Source: CALZJC01 sp041574955 (GTDB taxonomy: Bacteria > Acidobacteriota > Thermoanaerobaculia > Multivoradales > JAHEKO01). Taken from it: a stretch of DNA of 55,255 bases. The position numbers and the translations under genes are program-made. The stretch covers positions 1-55,255 of the forward strand of contig JBFGNS010000006.1 of the NCBI GenBank assembly GCA_041574955.1. The letters are read 5' to 3'. Below, piece by piece: positions 35,350-44,359 of this stretch. The notes under the pieces were generated by a model that did no database searches, was not told where the DNA came from, and worked only from the letters and a program-made list of their open reading frames with translations. How positions within the stretch are numbered: the first letter of the stretch is position 1; the number at the start of each line of letters is the position of its first letter.

Positions 35350-35786
35350 GCACCCTGAGCAACGCCCTGGCCAAGCTGGCTCGCGCCTCGTGGCGCGACC
35401 GCGGGCTGCTGGTCGAGGCGGCGGCGTGGCTGGCGGTGGCCCGGTTGGCGATCCTGGCGTTGCCGTTCCGCCGCATCGCACCCCGGCTCGGCCGGGCGAT
35501 GAACGAGTCGCCGGCCAGCGAGCCGCGACTGGAGCTCGGCCGGCGGGTGGGCTGGGCGATCAGCGTGGCCAGCCGCTACGCCCCGTGGCGCACCCGCTGC
35601 CTGGAGCAGGCGGTCGCCGCCAAGGCGATGCTGCGGCGCCGCGGCGTCGCCAGCACCCTCTACCTGGGCCTGGCACGGCGCGACGCCGGCGGCGAGGCCC
35701 ACGCCTGGCTGCGCTGCGGCGAGACCATCCTCACCGGCGGCGCCGAGGTGTCGGGCTACGCGGTGGTGGCCAAGTTCGCCGAGTAG
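35346..35786 (+). CDS. Lasso-peptide B2-like transglutaminase-fold protein
   Basis: 146 residues. The B2 (PF13471-type) pattern is present: SRYAPWRTRCLEQAVAAKAMLRRRG supplies the nucleophilic Cys85, and GGEAHAWLRCGE supplies His119. The third residue, usually Asp in the strand after the His, is not obvious (C-G-E-T-I-L here). B2 proteins are proteases that remove leader peptides during lasso-peptide maturation. No precursor, B1 (PqqD-like) or C (asparagine-synthetase-like) gene is present, so this is an orphan homologue. It overlaps the preceding Ig-like gene by four bases. Confidence 0.72.
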   Translation: MSTLSNALAKLARASWRDRGLLVEAAAWLAVARLAILALPFRRIAPRLGRAMNESPASEPRLELGRRVGWAISVASRYAPWRTRCLEQAVAAKAMLRRRGVASTLYLGLARRDAGGEAHAWLRCGETILTGGAEVSGYAVVAKFAE

Positions 35787-35804
35787 CCCGCTGCCGGCCG
35801 CCGG

Positions 35805-36551
35805 TCACTCCCAGCGGAAGATGCGCGCCGACAGCGCGACGCAGATCACCATGTCGACGACCAGCGCGCCGGCCGGCAGCGCCGCCGCCGCCAGCGGCTC
35901 GCCGGCCCACACCCCGGCGAGCAGCTGGTAGGCGTGGGTCACCGGCGACAGCTGGGCCGCCGTCCGCCACACCGGTGGTAGGGCGGCGATCGGGAACGCC
36001 GCGCCCGACACGAACAGCAGGCTGTAGAGCAGGGCGCTGGCCACCGGCTGTGCGAAGCGGGCGGTGGGCACCGCGCTGGCGACGACGAAGCCGACCGCCA
36101 GCAGAGCGAGGGTCGCCAGCACCAGCGCCAGCGCGAACGCAGCCAGGTCGACCTCGATCGGCACCGGGTAGAACCGCCTGCCGGCCACCACCAGCAGGCC
36201 CAGGGTTGCCACCGTCAGCCCGAGCTTGAGCACCACGTGCGCCGACAGGATGGTGACCGGCGACAGCGGCGTCGCCTTGAGCCGCCGCAGGATGCCGCCC
36301 TCGCGGTAGATCGAGATGATCGCCACCAGCGAGGTGGCGGCGCTCAGGCTGATCAGCAGGCAGGCGAAGACCGGCAGCCCGGTGGCGGCGAACTCGGCGG
36401 CCCGCGGCGACTGCGCCAGCCGCGGGGCGAGCGAGCGGCCCAGCACCAGGAACGCCGCCAGCGGAATGCCGACGGTCGCCAGCACGCCGAGCGGCTCGCG
36501 CAGGAAGATCCGGAACTCGGTCCAGGTCAGTCGCCAGAAGCCACGCACCAC
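35805..36551 (-). CDS. ABC-2 type transporter permease
   Basis: 248 residues from a GTG with AAGGAG five bases upstream. Six hydrophobic segments and the ABC-2 motif region (YREGGILRRLKATPLSPVTIL, followed by the C-terminal LPPVWRTAAQLSPVTHAYQLL) match permeases of DrrB-like or NatB-like exporters. It should form the membrane channel for the ATPase encoded 64 bases upstream on the same strand. The exported substrate is unknown. It is the last gene of a four-gene minus-strand unit that begins with the NagX-like gene. Confidence 0.87.
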   Translation of the reverse strand: MVRGFWRLTWTEFRIFLREPLGVLATVGIPLAAFLVLGRSLAPRLAQSPRAAEFAATGLPVFACLLISLSAATSLVAIISIYREGGILRRLKATPLSPVTILSAHVVLKLGLTVATLGLLVVAGRRFYPVPIEVDLAAFALALVLATLALLAVGFVVASAVPTARFAQPVASALLYSLLFVSGAAFPIAALPPVWRTAAQLSPVTHAYQLLAGVWAGEPLAAAALPAGALVVDMVICVALSARIFRWE

Positions 36552-36615
36552 CGTGCTCCTTGCCCGGCGCTCCGGCGCCGGTAACCGTTCAGCCCCACGC
36601 TCACGCCCCTCGGCT

Positions 36616-37530
36616 TCAATCCCGGATCCCGTGTCCGGTGAGGGTCAGGAAGACGTCCTCGAGGTTCGGCTGCTCGGTGCGAAAGTCGCGGATCCGCACC
36701 CCCTGGTCGGCCAGGAAGCGCAAGACCTCGGTGACGAAGTCGGCGCCGCTGCCGGTCAGGGTGAAGCTGTCGCCGTCGTGCTCCGCCACGCTGCAGCCGG
36801 CGATCGCGCGCAGGCTGTCGAGCTCGCCCGCCCAGTCGCTGGCGAACACCACCGTGCGCTGCGGGCAGTGGCGGCGGACCAGGCCGGCAGGGCTGTCGAC
36901 GTCGATGATCCGGCCGTGCTCGAGGATCGCGACGCGGTCGCACAAACGCTCGGCCTCCTCCATCAGGTGGGTGGTGAGGAACACCGTCGCGCCGCCGTCG
37001 CGGATGCCGGTGACCAGCGACCAGATGGCGCGCCGCGCCTGCGGGTCGAGACCGGTGGTCAGCTCGTCGAGAAACACCAGCTCGGGGTCGTTGATCAGCG
37101 CCAGGGCGATGAACAGCCGCTGCTTCTGGCCGCCCGACAGGTTCATGAACCAGTCGTCCTGCTTGGCGGCGAGCCCCAGGCGGTCGAGCAGCGCCGCGCC
37201 GTCGACCGTGCGGGGGTAGAGCGAGGCCCACAGCGCAACCGCCTCGCGCACTGTGATCCTCTTCTGCAGCTGCGCCTGCTGGAGCTGCACCCCGATCCGG
37301 TCCTCGAGCTTGGCGGCGTCGCGGTGCGGGTCGAGCGACAGCACCCGGAGCGAGCCGCCATCGGGCCGGCGCAGGCCCTCGACGCACTCCATGGTGGTGG
37401 TCTTGCCGGCTCCGTTGGGGCCGATCAGGCCGAAGATCTCGCCCTGCCGGACGGTGAACGAGACGTCGTCCACCGCTACCGTGCGGCCGTAGCTCTTGCG
37501 CAGGCCCGCGACCTCGACCACCGCCGTCAT
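36616..37530 (-). CDS. ABC transporter ATP-binding protein (DrrA-like)
   Basis: 304 residues. Walker A is GPNGAGKTTT (37-46), the signature motif is LSGGQKQR (about 131-138), Walker B and D-loop are LVFLDELTTGLDPQ (Leu in place of the usual Pro of DEPT), and the switch His is in LTTHLMEEAE. The C-terminal 80 residues are the extension seen in exporters of the DrrA/CcmA type. It energises the permease downstream and sits 26 bases after the SecA-like gene. The substrate is unknown. Confidence 0.92.
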   Translation of the reverse strand: MTAVVEVAGLRKSYGRTVAVDDVSFTVRQGEIFGLIGPNGAGKTTTMECVEGLRRPDGGSLRVLSLDPHRDAAKLEDRIGVQLQQAQLQKRITVREAVALWASLYPRTVDGAALLDRLGLAAKQDDWFMNLSGGQKQRLFIALALINDPELVFLDELTTGLDPQARRAIWSLVTGIRDGGATVFLTTHLMEEAERLCDRVAILEHGRIIDVDSPAGLVRRHCPQRTVVFASDWAGELDSLRAIAGCSVAEHDGDSFTLTGSGADFVTEVLRFLADQGVRIRDFRTEQPNLEDVFLTLTGHGIRD

Positions 37531-37556
37531 CGCACTCAGTATAGGGGGGCGCCGCG

Positions 37557-39998
37557 TCAGGCTTCCGGCCGCGAGCCCGGCCGCCTGCGCCGCCGCCAGT
37601 GCTGCCAGATCCCCCAGGGGATCAGCGCCCACCACATCAGCAGCGACCCCCAGAGCCCGATCGAGGCGCGGTGCGCCAGCGTCTGCATCACGTTGTCGCC
37701 GAACCCGGGGTCGTCGATCATGTAGGTCCAGGTGGCGGCCGGCCCGACCAGCCCGGCCGCCTGCCAGTCGACGCCGTCGGCGCCCACCTCGAGCGCCTCG
37801 AACAGCTCGCCGGCGGCGCCTTCGATGCGGACGGTGAGCTGGTCGAAGGCGGCGATCGCGGTGCGGTAGAACTCGGCCAGCGGCTGGCGGCCGTCGAGCG
37901 CCGCCAGGTGCGACTCGTCGCGCAGCGCCTGCATCTCGGTCAGGTGCTCGCTCCAGCAGCGGTCGATGGCCACCAGCGTCACCCGCCGCTCGATCTCGGC
38001 CAGCGCCGCCTCGCCCAGCCGTGCCGCCAGCCGGCGGCGCGGCTCGGCGCAGCGCGCGGTCGGCAGCTCGTCTTCGGCCTCGCCGTCGAGCACCGCCTGG
38101 CGCCACTGCCGGATGAACAGCCGCTGCTCCTCCAGGATCTCCGAGTAGTCGTTGAGCCGCCGGCGCAGGTCGGCAGCCTCGCCCTCCGCGATGCGCTGGA
38201 CGCGCGCCATCTCGCGCTCGACGATGCGCGAGTCGATCGGCGCCGGCGGCGCCGCGGCCAGCTCCCGCCGCAGGCGGCGGGGCAGCAGCCGGTCGATGCC
38301 GTAGCGTGCGGGCAGCTCGTCCGCGAGTGACAGGAAGAAGCGCGAGCTGCCGGGGTCGCCCTGCCGGCCTGCTCGGCCGCGCAGCTGGCGGTCGATGCGG
38401 CGGCTGGGGTGGAGGCAGGTGCCGATGACGTACAGGCCGCCGAGCGCGGCGACAAGCTCGCGGTCGCGCTCGTCGGCGCCGCCGAGCCGGATGTCGGTGC
38501 CGCGCCCCGCCATGTTGGTGGAGATGGTGAGGGCGCCCGGTGCTCCCGCCTGCGCCACGATCACCGCCTCCTGGGCGTCGTGCCGTGCGTTGAGCACCCG
38601 GCAGCCGAGACCGTGCCGGCCGAGCGTCGCCGCCAGCTGCTCGGACGCGGCGACGCTGGCGGTGCCGACCAGCACCGGGCGTCCGCGCCGGTGGGCGGCT
38701 GCGATCTCTTCGACCACCGCGCGATCGCGCGTCTCGGCGCGCGGGTAGACGAGCGGCGGATGGTCGACGCGTACCGAGCGCCGGTGGGGCGGGATCGGCG
38801 CCACCGCGAGGCCGTAGGCGTCGGCGAGCTCGGCCGCCGACGATGTGGCGGTGGCGGTCATGCCGCACAGCCGCGGGTAGAGGCGCAGCAGCTGGCGCAC
38901 CGTGATCGAGGCCAGCAGCCTGCCGTCGGCTCCCAGCCGCAGCCCCTCCTTGGCCTCGACCGCCGCCTGCAGCCCGTCGGGCCACTGGCGCTTGTCGGCC
39001 ACCCGGCCGGTGTGCTCGTCCACCAGCTCGACGGCGCCGCCGCGCACGATGTAGTCGACGTCTCGGCGCAGCAGGTGCTCGGCGTGCAGCGCCTGGCGCA
39101 CCGCCGCCGCCAGAGCGGCGTTGGCCGGATCGACCAGGCTGCCGCAGCCCAGTCGCCGCTCCACCTCGTCCTCGCCGCCGGCGGTCAGGAAGACGTTGCG
39201 GCCGCTGTCGTCGGTGGTGAAGTGGGTGCCGGCGTCGAGCCCGCGCACCAGCTCGGCGAGCCGTCCGCGGCCGGGCGCGGTGGCGGCGACCGCCCCGGCC
39301 ACCACCAGCGGGATGCGGGCCTCGTCGATCAGGATCGAGTCGGCCTCGTCGACCAGGGCGAAGCGGAACGGCCGCTGCACCTGGCGGCCCGGCTCCAGGC
39401 ACAGCCCGTCGCGCAGGTAGTCGAAGCCGGCCTCCTTGACCGTCAGGTAGGTGACGTCGCGGCGGTAGGCGCGCTGGCGCTCGGCGACCGTCATGCCCTC
39501 CGCCACCCAGCCGACGCTGGCGCCCAGCAGCTCGTAGACCGGCCCCATCCAGCGCGCGTCGCGCTCGGCCAGGTAGTCGTTGAAGGTCAGGACGTGCGCC
39601 CCCCGGCCGGTCAGGGCGTGCGCCAGCACCGGCGCCACCGCCGCCAGCGTCTTGCCCTCGCCGGTGTCCATCTCGGCGATCCGTCCGTCCGCCAGCGCGA
39701 ACCCGCACGCCAGCTGGACGTCGTGCGGGCGCAGCCCGAGGGCGCGCCGGGAGGCCTCGCGCACCAGGGCGCAGGCCTCGACGATCAGCTCGCCGGGGTC
39801 GGTGTGCGGCGCGCGGGCGCGGCGCGCCAGCCACGCGGCTCGCTCCGCCAGGCCGGCGTCGGCGAGCTCGGCGAGCGCCGGCTCGAGCGCCGTCGCGGCG
39901 GTGATCCGGTCGCGGTACGGCCCGAGAGGGTCGCCGGCCGCCGCCCGGCGGCGGGCACCGCCGCGGCGGGGATCGGCAGCACCGCCGGCGTGCCGCAC
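37557..39998 (-). CDS. SecA-like translocase ATPase paralogue with C-terminal hydrophobic anchor
   Basis: 813 residues from a GTG, seven bases after the NagX-like gene. The SecA motor is complete: EMDTGEGKT Walker A (109-117), VDEADSILIDEARIP (216-230), the GMTATA region and motif TNMAGRGTDI, then RIDRQLRGRAGRQGDPGSSRFFLSL. The preprotein cross-linking region and helical wing/scaffold domains appear present. It differs from housekeeping SecA in its shorter length, lack of the C-terminal Cys-rich zinc tail, and an added hydrophobic stretch (about 775-797, LWGSLLMWWALIPWGIWQHW) followed by Arg residues that could anchor it in the membrane. Probably an accessory, SecA2-like motor with specialised cargo. 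Confidence 0.85.
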   Translation of the reverse strand: MRHAGGAADPRRGGARRRAAAGDPLGPYRDRITAATALEPALAELADAGLAERAAWLARRARAPHTDPGELIVEACALVREASRRALGLRPHDVQLACGFALADGRIAEMDTGEGKTLAAVAPVLAHALTGRGAHVLTFNDYLAERDARWMGPVYELLGASVGWVAEGMTVAERQRAYRRDVTYLTVKEAGFDYLRDGLCLEPGRQVQRPFRFALVDEADSILIDEARIPLVVAGAVAATAPGRGRLAELVRGLDAGTHFTTDDSGRNVFLTAGGEDEVERRLGCGSLVDPANAALAAAVRQALHAEHLLRRDVDYIVRGGAVELVDEHTGRVADKRQWPDGLQAAVEAKEGLRLGADGRLLASITVRQLLRLYPRLCGMTATATSSAAELADAYGLAVAPIPPHRRSVRVDHPPLVYPRAETRDRAVVEEIAAAHRRGRPVLVGTASVAASEQLAATLGRHGLGCRVLNARHDAQEAVIVAQAGAPGALTISTNMAGRGTDIRLGGADERDRELVAALGGLYVIGTCLHPSRRIDRQLRGRAGRQGDPGSSRFFLSLADELPARYGIDRLLPRRLRRELAAAPPAPIDSRIVEREMARVQRIAEGEAADLRRRLNDYSEILEEQRLFIRQWRQAVLDGEAEDELPTARCAEPRRRLAARLGEAALAEIERRVTLVAIDRCWSEHLTEMQALRDESHLAALDGRQPLAEFYRTAIAAFDQLTVRIEGAAGELFEALEVGADGVDWQAAGLVGPAATWTYMIDDPGFGDNVMQTLAHRASIGLWGSLLMWWALIPWGIWQHWRRRRRPGSRPEA

Positions 39999-40005
39999 CG
40001 CGCGC

Positions 40006-41121
40006 TCACACCTTGATGAAGATGCGGCGCCAGTAGAGCAGCGCCATCACCAGCCACCAGAAGACGACGTAGGCGAGCCCCATCGCCAGCGAAGCGTTCA
40101 CCGGCTCGAGCCAGCTCAGGAAGAGGTTGTCGTAGATCCAGCCCCACAGCCGCTGGTCCTCGCCCACCCGGATGCGGATCAGCAGGATGGTGACCAGACC
40201 CGACAGGAAGTAGACCGCCAGCGCGTTGAGGCCGTAGACGATAGCCGGGAAGGCCCAGCGCCGGTAGCCGCGCACGTCGATCAGCCAGTAGCAGACCGCC
40301 AGGGCTTCGAGTGCCGCGCCGGCGGTGAACAGAACGTAGGAGCTGGTCCACAGGCTCTTGTTGAGCGGCAGCCAGAGGCTCCAGGCGAGCCCGCCGAGGA
40401 TCGCCAGCCAGCCGGCCGTGAACATGCCGGCGGCGATCTCCGAGCGGTCGCGGCCGGAGCGCAGCCACCGCCCGGTGAGCACCCCGGCCAGCGTCGTCGC
40501 CACCGCCGGCACGGTGCTCAGCAGGCCCTCCGGATCCCAGGTGGTCTGCCACAACCGGCCGGGCAGCAGCTGGCGGTCGAGCCATGCCGCGAGGTTGCCG
40601 TCCGGCGACAGGTCGCCGGCGAACGATCCCGGTGCCGGCACCAGCGCCAGCAGCGCGTGGTAGCCGGCCAGGATGCCGGCGGCGCTCCAGATGATGCCCC
40701 GGCGGCCGGTGTTGAGCACGATCAGCGACGCCACCAGGTAGACCACCGCGATCCGCGGCAGCACTCCGGCCACCCGCAGGCGCGACAGGTCGAAGTCCGG
40801 GAAGGCGCTGAGCAGCAGGCCGAGGGCGAAGATGATCGCCGCCCGTCGCGCCACCTTGAGATACAGGCTGCGGCGGTCGCCGCCGGCCAGCCGGCGAGCG
40901 AAGGCGAACGCCATCGCCACGCCGACGATGAACAGGAAGAACGGGAAGACCAGGTCGGTCGGCGTCCAGCCGTGCCACTCCGCGTGCAGCAGGGGCGGAT
41001 AGACGTGGGCCCAGCTGCCGGGGTTGTTGACCAGGATCATCCCGGCTATCGTCAGACCTCGGAAGGCGTCGAGCGACAGCAGGCGATCGCCGGGTAGCGG
41101 ACCGCGGGGGTTCTGGGTCAT
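40006..41121 (-). CDS. DUF5009 / heparan-alpha-glucosaminide N-acetyltransferase-like membrane protein (NagX-like)
   Basis: 371 residues with about ten membrane helices. The opening RLLSLDAFRGLTIAGMILVNNPG and the following WHGWTPTDLVFPFFLFIVGVAMAFAF are the family hallmark (DAFRG; DLVFPFFLF). The human homologue HGSNAT transfers acetyl groups to glucosamine across a membrane; bacterial NagX is linked by genome context to N-acetylglucosamine use. That fits the divergent GH20 beta-hexosaminidase gene here. It also heads the unit with the SecA-like and ABC genes. Specific activity is inferred, not shown. Confidence 0.85.
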   Translation of the reverse strand: MTQNPRGPLPGDRLLSLDAFRGLTIAGMILVNNPGSWAHVYPPLLHAEWHGWTPTDLVFPFFLFIVGVAMAFAFARRLAGGDRRSLYLKVARRAAIIFALGLLLSAFPDFDLSRLRVAGVLPRIAVVYLVASLIVLNTGRRGIIWSAAGILAGYHALLALVPAPGSFAGDLSPDGNLAAWLDRQLLPGRLWQTTWDPEGLLSTVPAVATTLAGVLTGRWLRSGRDRSEIAAGMFTAGWLAILGGLAWSLWLPLNKSLWTSSYVLFTAGAALEALAVCYWLIDVRGYRRWAFPAIVYGLNALAVYFLSGLVTILLIRIRVGEDQRLWGWIYDNLFLSWLEPVNASLAMGLAYVVFWWLVMALLYWRRIFIKV

Positions 41122-41143
41122 GGTCGATAGCGTTCTATCAGAG

Positions 41144-43735
41144 GTGAGGGTCAAAGCCGTACCTTCGGTCGCCGTGCTGCTCGCCGCGGCCGTGCTGGTG
41201 GGAGGGTGCGGCGAGCCGCCGCCGGCGACGCCGGCCGCCCCCGAGCTGGCGGCGCGTTTCGAGCTGCTGGCCAACGAGGACGCGCAGTTCCACGCCCGGT
41301 TGACCCTGATCAACCGCGGACCGGCCGAGCTGGGGACCGCCGGCTGGGCGCTGTACTTCAACCTGGCGCGTCAGCTGGTGGCGCTGCCCGAGGAGGCCGG
41401 CCTCGCCGCCGAGCACCTCGACGGCGACCTGTGGCGTCTGGTACCCCGGCCGTCTTTCGAGCCGCTGTCACCGGGCGGCGAGCGCCAGATCTTGTTGAGC
41501 GGCGGCGGTCACCTGGTGCGGCGCTCCGACGCGCCCCGCGGCCTCTATCTGGTCTGGCGAGCGGGCGGGGTCGAGACGGCGCGCGAGCTCGGCGAGGTGT
41601 CGGTAGCGCCGTTCGACCAGCCGCAGCAGACTCGGCGCGGATCGCAGGACCAGATGCCGGTGCCCACCCCGGCATCGCGCTACCGCGACAACCGGTCGCT
41701 CGGCCTGCTGCCGGCCGGCGAGCTGACGCCGCTGGTACCGACGCCGCGCGAGCTCCGGCGAGGCGCCGGCCAGGTGGTGGTCGACGGCTCCTGGACGATC
41801 ACCCACGACTCCGGGTTCGAGGCCGAGGCCGCGGCGCTGGCGGTGGAGCTGGGGCGGTTGGTGGGAGGCGAGCTGAGCGTGGGGCAGGGCAGCGGCGCAG
41901 GAGCCGGCACGATCCGGCTCGCCCGTCGAGCCGCGCCGCCCGAGCACTACCGGCTGAGCGTCGACCCCGCCGGTGGCATCGAGCTGGCGGCGGCCGACGC
42001 TGCGGGGATCTTCTACGCCGGCCGCAGCCTGCTGGGTTTGACGCCGCCGGCCGCCTGGGCGGCCGAGCCCGGCCCGTTGACCCTGCCCGCGGTGAACATC
42101 GACGACGGTCCGCGCTTCGCCTACCGCGGGCTGCATCTCGACGTGGCGCGCAACTTCCAGACGCCGGAGACGGTGCGGCGGCTGATCGACCTGGCCGCCT
42201 TCTACAAGCTCAACCGGCTCCACCTGCACCTGGCGGACGACGAGGGCTGGCGGCTGGAGGTGCCGGCGCTGCCCGAGCTGACCGCCGTCGGCGGGCGGCG
42301 CGGGCACACGCTCGACGAGGCCGACCGGCTGCTGCCGTCGCTCGGCTCGGGGCCGACCGCGGACCACCTGCCCGGCAGCGGCTTCTACACCGGCGAGCAG
42401 TTCGTCGAGATCCTGCGGCACGCCCGCGCTCGTCACGTCCAGGTGGTGACGGAGATCGACCTGCCGGGACACGCGCGCGCCGCGATCAAGGCGATGGAGG
42501 CGCGCGCCGCGCGGCTGCGCGACACCGACCCGGAGGCGGCCGACCGCTACCGCCTGCTCGACCCCGGCGACAGCTCGACCTACCGCTCGGTGCAGGGCTG
42601 GACCGGCAACGTGGTCGACGTCTGCCTGCCCTCGACCTACCGCTTCATCGAGGTCGTGGTGGACGAGATCGTGGCGCTCTACCAGCGCGCCGGCGCGCCG
42701 CTCGAGATGGTCCACATCGGCGGCGACGAGGTGCCGCACGGCGCCTGGGAGGGCTCGCCCGCCTGCGCCCGCCGGATCGCCGAGCTGCCCGAGCTCGGAG
42801 GGGTGGAGGACCTGCCGGGCCACTTCGTGCGGCGGGTCGAGCGGCTGCTGGCCGAGCGGGGCCTGGCGACCGCCGGCTGGGAGGAGGTCGCGCTGCGCGC
42901 CGCGCCGGGTGCGGGCGAGAGCTCCAAGCTGCCGGATCCGGAGCTCGCCGAGCGCGAAGTGGTGCCGTACGTCTGGAACAGCGTCTGGGGCTGGGGCTCG
43001 GAGGACCTGGCCTACCGGCTGGCCAACGCCGGCTTCGAGGTGGTGCTGTGCAACGCCTCGAACCTCTACTTCGACCTGGCCTACGAGAAGCACCCCGAGG
43101 AGCCGGGGCTCGACTGGGCCGGGTTCGTCGACACCCGCACCGCCTGGGAGCTGGTGCCGTTCGATCTCTACCGCAGCGCCCGCGTCGACCGCCTGGGCAG
43201 ACCGGTCCGTGCCGAGCAGCTGGCTGCTTCCGCGCGGCTCGAGCCGGCGGCGCGGCGCCGCGTGCTCGGTCTGCAGGGCCAGCTTTGGGGCGAGAACCTC
43301 ACCTCGCCCCAGCGGCTCGACTTCATGGCCTTCCCCAAGCTGCTCGGACTCGCCGAGCGCGCGTGGGCACCGGCGCCGCGCTGGGCGGGGGTCGACGCGC
43401 CGGCGGCGCGCGACCGGCAGCGCGCCGACGCCTGGAACGAGTTCGCCAACCGCCTCGGCCAGCGCGAGCTGGCGCGGCTGGACTTCGCCTACGGTGGCGT
43501 CGACTACCGGTTGCCGCCGCCGGGCGCGGTGATCGAAGCGGGGCGGCTGCTCGCCAACTCGGCGTTTCCGGGCCTCGAGATCCGCTGGGTCGCCGGCTCC
43601 GGCGAGGTGCCGCCCGACGCTCGGCCGTACACCGGGCCGGTGGCGGTGGAGGGTCCCGTCAGCGTAGCGGTCTTCGACCGTCGCGGCCGGACGAGCCGGC
43701 CGAGCGTGGTGGGCGCCGCGCCCGCCGTCGACTGA
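41144..43735 (+). CDS. GH20 beta-N-acetylhexosaminidase lipoprotein (chitobiase-like)
   Basis: 863 residues from the GTG at 41144, which gives a compact lipoprotein signal (LVGGC, Cys about residue 20). An ATG at 41120 would overlap the divergent nagX start and is less likely. Domain order: CHB/HEX N-terminal domain (about 30-170), GH20b (about 190-315), a GH20 TIM barrel (about 325-760) with the catalytic pair Asp528-Glu529 in HIGGDEVPHG, and a CHB/HEX C-terminal domain (about 785-860). It should release GlcNAc from chitobiose or other glycans outside the inner membrane. With the NagX-like gene next door, chitin or amino-sugar scavenging is likely. Confidence 0.9.
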   Translation: MRVKAVPSVAVLLAAAVLVGGCGEPPPATPAAPELAARFELLANEDAQFHARLTLINRGPAELGTAGWALYFNLARQLVALPEEAGLAAEHLDGDLWRLVPRPSFEPLSPGGERQILLSGGGHLVRRSDAPRGLYLVWRAGGVETARELGEVSVAPFDQPQQTRRGSQDQMPVPTPASRYRDNRSLGLLPAGELTPLVPTPRELRRGAGQVVVDGSWTITHDSGFEAEAAALAVELGRLVGGELSVGQGSGAGAGTIRLARRAAPPEHYRLSVDPAGGIELAAADAAGIFYAGRSLLGLTPPAAWAAEPGPLTLPAVNIDDGPRFAYRGLHLDVARNFQTPETVRRLIDLAAFYKLNRLHLHLADDEGWRLEVPALPELTAVGGRRGHTLDEADRLLPSLGSGPTADHLPGSGFYTGEQFVEILRHARARHVQVVTEIDLPGHARAAIKAMEARAARLRDTDPEAADRYRLLDPGDSSTYRSVQGWTGNVVDVCLPSTYRFIEVVVDEIVALYQRAGAPLEMVHIGGDEVPHGAWEGSPACARRIAELPELGGVEDLPGHFVRRVERLLAERGLATAGWEEVALRAAPGAGESSKLPDPELAEREVVPYVWNSVWGWGSEDLAYRLANAGFEVVLCNASNLYFDLAYEKHPEEPGLDWAGFVDTRTAWELVPFDLYRSARVDRLGRPVRAEQLAASARLEPAARRRVLGLQGQLWGENLTSPQRLDFMAFPKLLGLAERAWAPAPRWAGVDAPAARDRQRADAWNEFANRLGQRELARLDFAYGGVDYRLPPPGAVIEAGRLLANSAFPGLEIRWVAGSGEVPPDARPYTGPVAVEGPVSVAVFDRRGRTSRPSVVGAAPAVD

Positions 43736-43825
43736 CGGACAGGCCACAGCGACCACCCACCCGGCGTTACCGCCGGCGGTCCTACCACGCGGCGCCCGCC
43801 TGGCCGGCGGTGGCCGTCCCGGCGG

Positions 43826-44284
43826 TCAGTCGCCCCAGTCCACCTGCGGGTCGACCGAGCACAGCAGGTCGCCCTGGTGGTTGTCGTCGCAGGCGTAGAC
43901 CGCCACGTTGTACGGCCAGGAGGAGCCCTGCTTGCGGTTACCCGGCACCGTGCTCCTGACGGTCGACTCGCCGCAGCGGATCCTGAAGTTCTGGCCGAAA
44001 TGGTCACGGCGGCCCGGATGGTCGGAGTCGGCCGCCTTCCAGTCGATCGTCCAGTAGTGGCCTGCACCGTCGGCCGCAACCCACTCGACCCGGCGCGGCG
44101 CCTTGTCCCAGAAGATCTCGACCGGATCGGGCGCGACGGCGATCGAGCACGGCGAGCCGGCGGTGTAGCTCAGCTCGACCGTGGCGTACTCCGGCTGCGC
44201 GGTCACGCCGCTGACGCCGATGACCAGCAGCAGCAAGCCGAAAGCGACAGCGGTGGTCGTGCGTACCCAAGCTCTTGCCCACAT
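43826..44284 (-). CDS. Small secreted protein of unknown function
   Basis: 152 residues from an ATG with GGAGG five bases upstream. The N-terminus (MWARAWVRTTTAV and a Leu/Val core) is a signal peptide with cleavage near residue 30. The mature part is polar with four cysteines (about residues 46, 104, 132 and 142), likely forming disulfides, and strand-like stretches such as YWTIDWKAADSD. No family recognised. A sigma-70-like promoter is visible just upstream, overlapping the end of the kinase gene, so it can be transcribed alone. Confidence 0.6.
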   Translation of the reverse strand: MWARAWVRTTTAVAFGLLLLVIGVSGVTAQPEYATVELSYTAGSPCSIAVAPDPVEIFWDKAPRRVEWVAADGAGHYWTIDWKAADSDHPGRRDHFGQNFRIRCGESTVRSTVPGNRKQGSSWPYNVAVYACDDNHQGDLLCSVDPQVDWGD

Positions 44285-44322
44285 GAGTTCCTCCCTCTGG
44301 CCGGGTTGTCCGACTGAGGTTA

Positions 44323-44353
44323 ATCTTATCTGTAATAGTGCCGGAGCTGTCAA
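44323..44353 (-). promoter_or_regulatory. Sigma-70-like promoter of the small secreted protein gene
   Basis: On the minus strand a perfect TTGACA (44348-44353) is followed after 19 bases by TAAGAT (44323-44328), 39 bases before the start codon. The region is AT-rich against a GC-rich background. The spacing is two bases longer than ideal. Confidence 0.5.
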
Positions 44354-44359
44354 CCGCGC

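Noticed and set aside
35346..35786. Lasso-peptide biosynthetic cluster
   Set aside because: Only a B2-like gene is present; precursor, B1 and cyclase genes are absent in the flanking 10 kb.
37557..39998. Housekeeping SecA
   Set aside because: No zinc tail, extra hydrophobic C-terminus and an unrelated operon context argue for an accessory paralogue, although presence of another SecA cannot be checked here.
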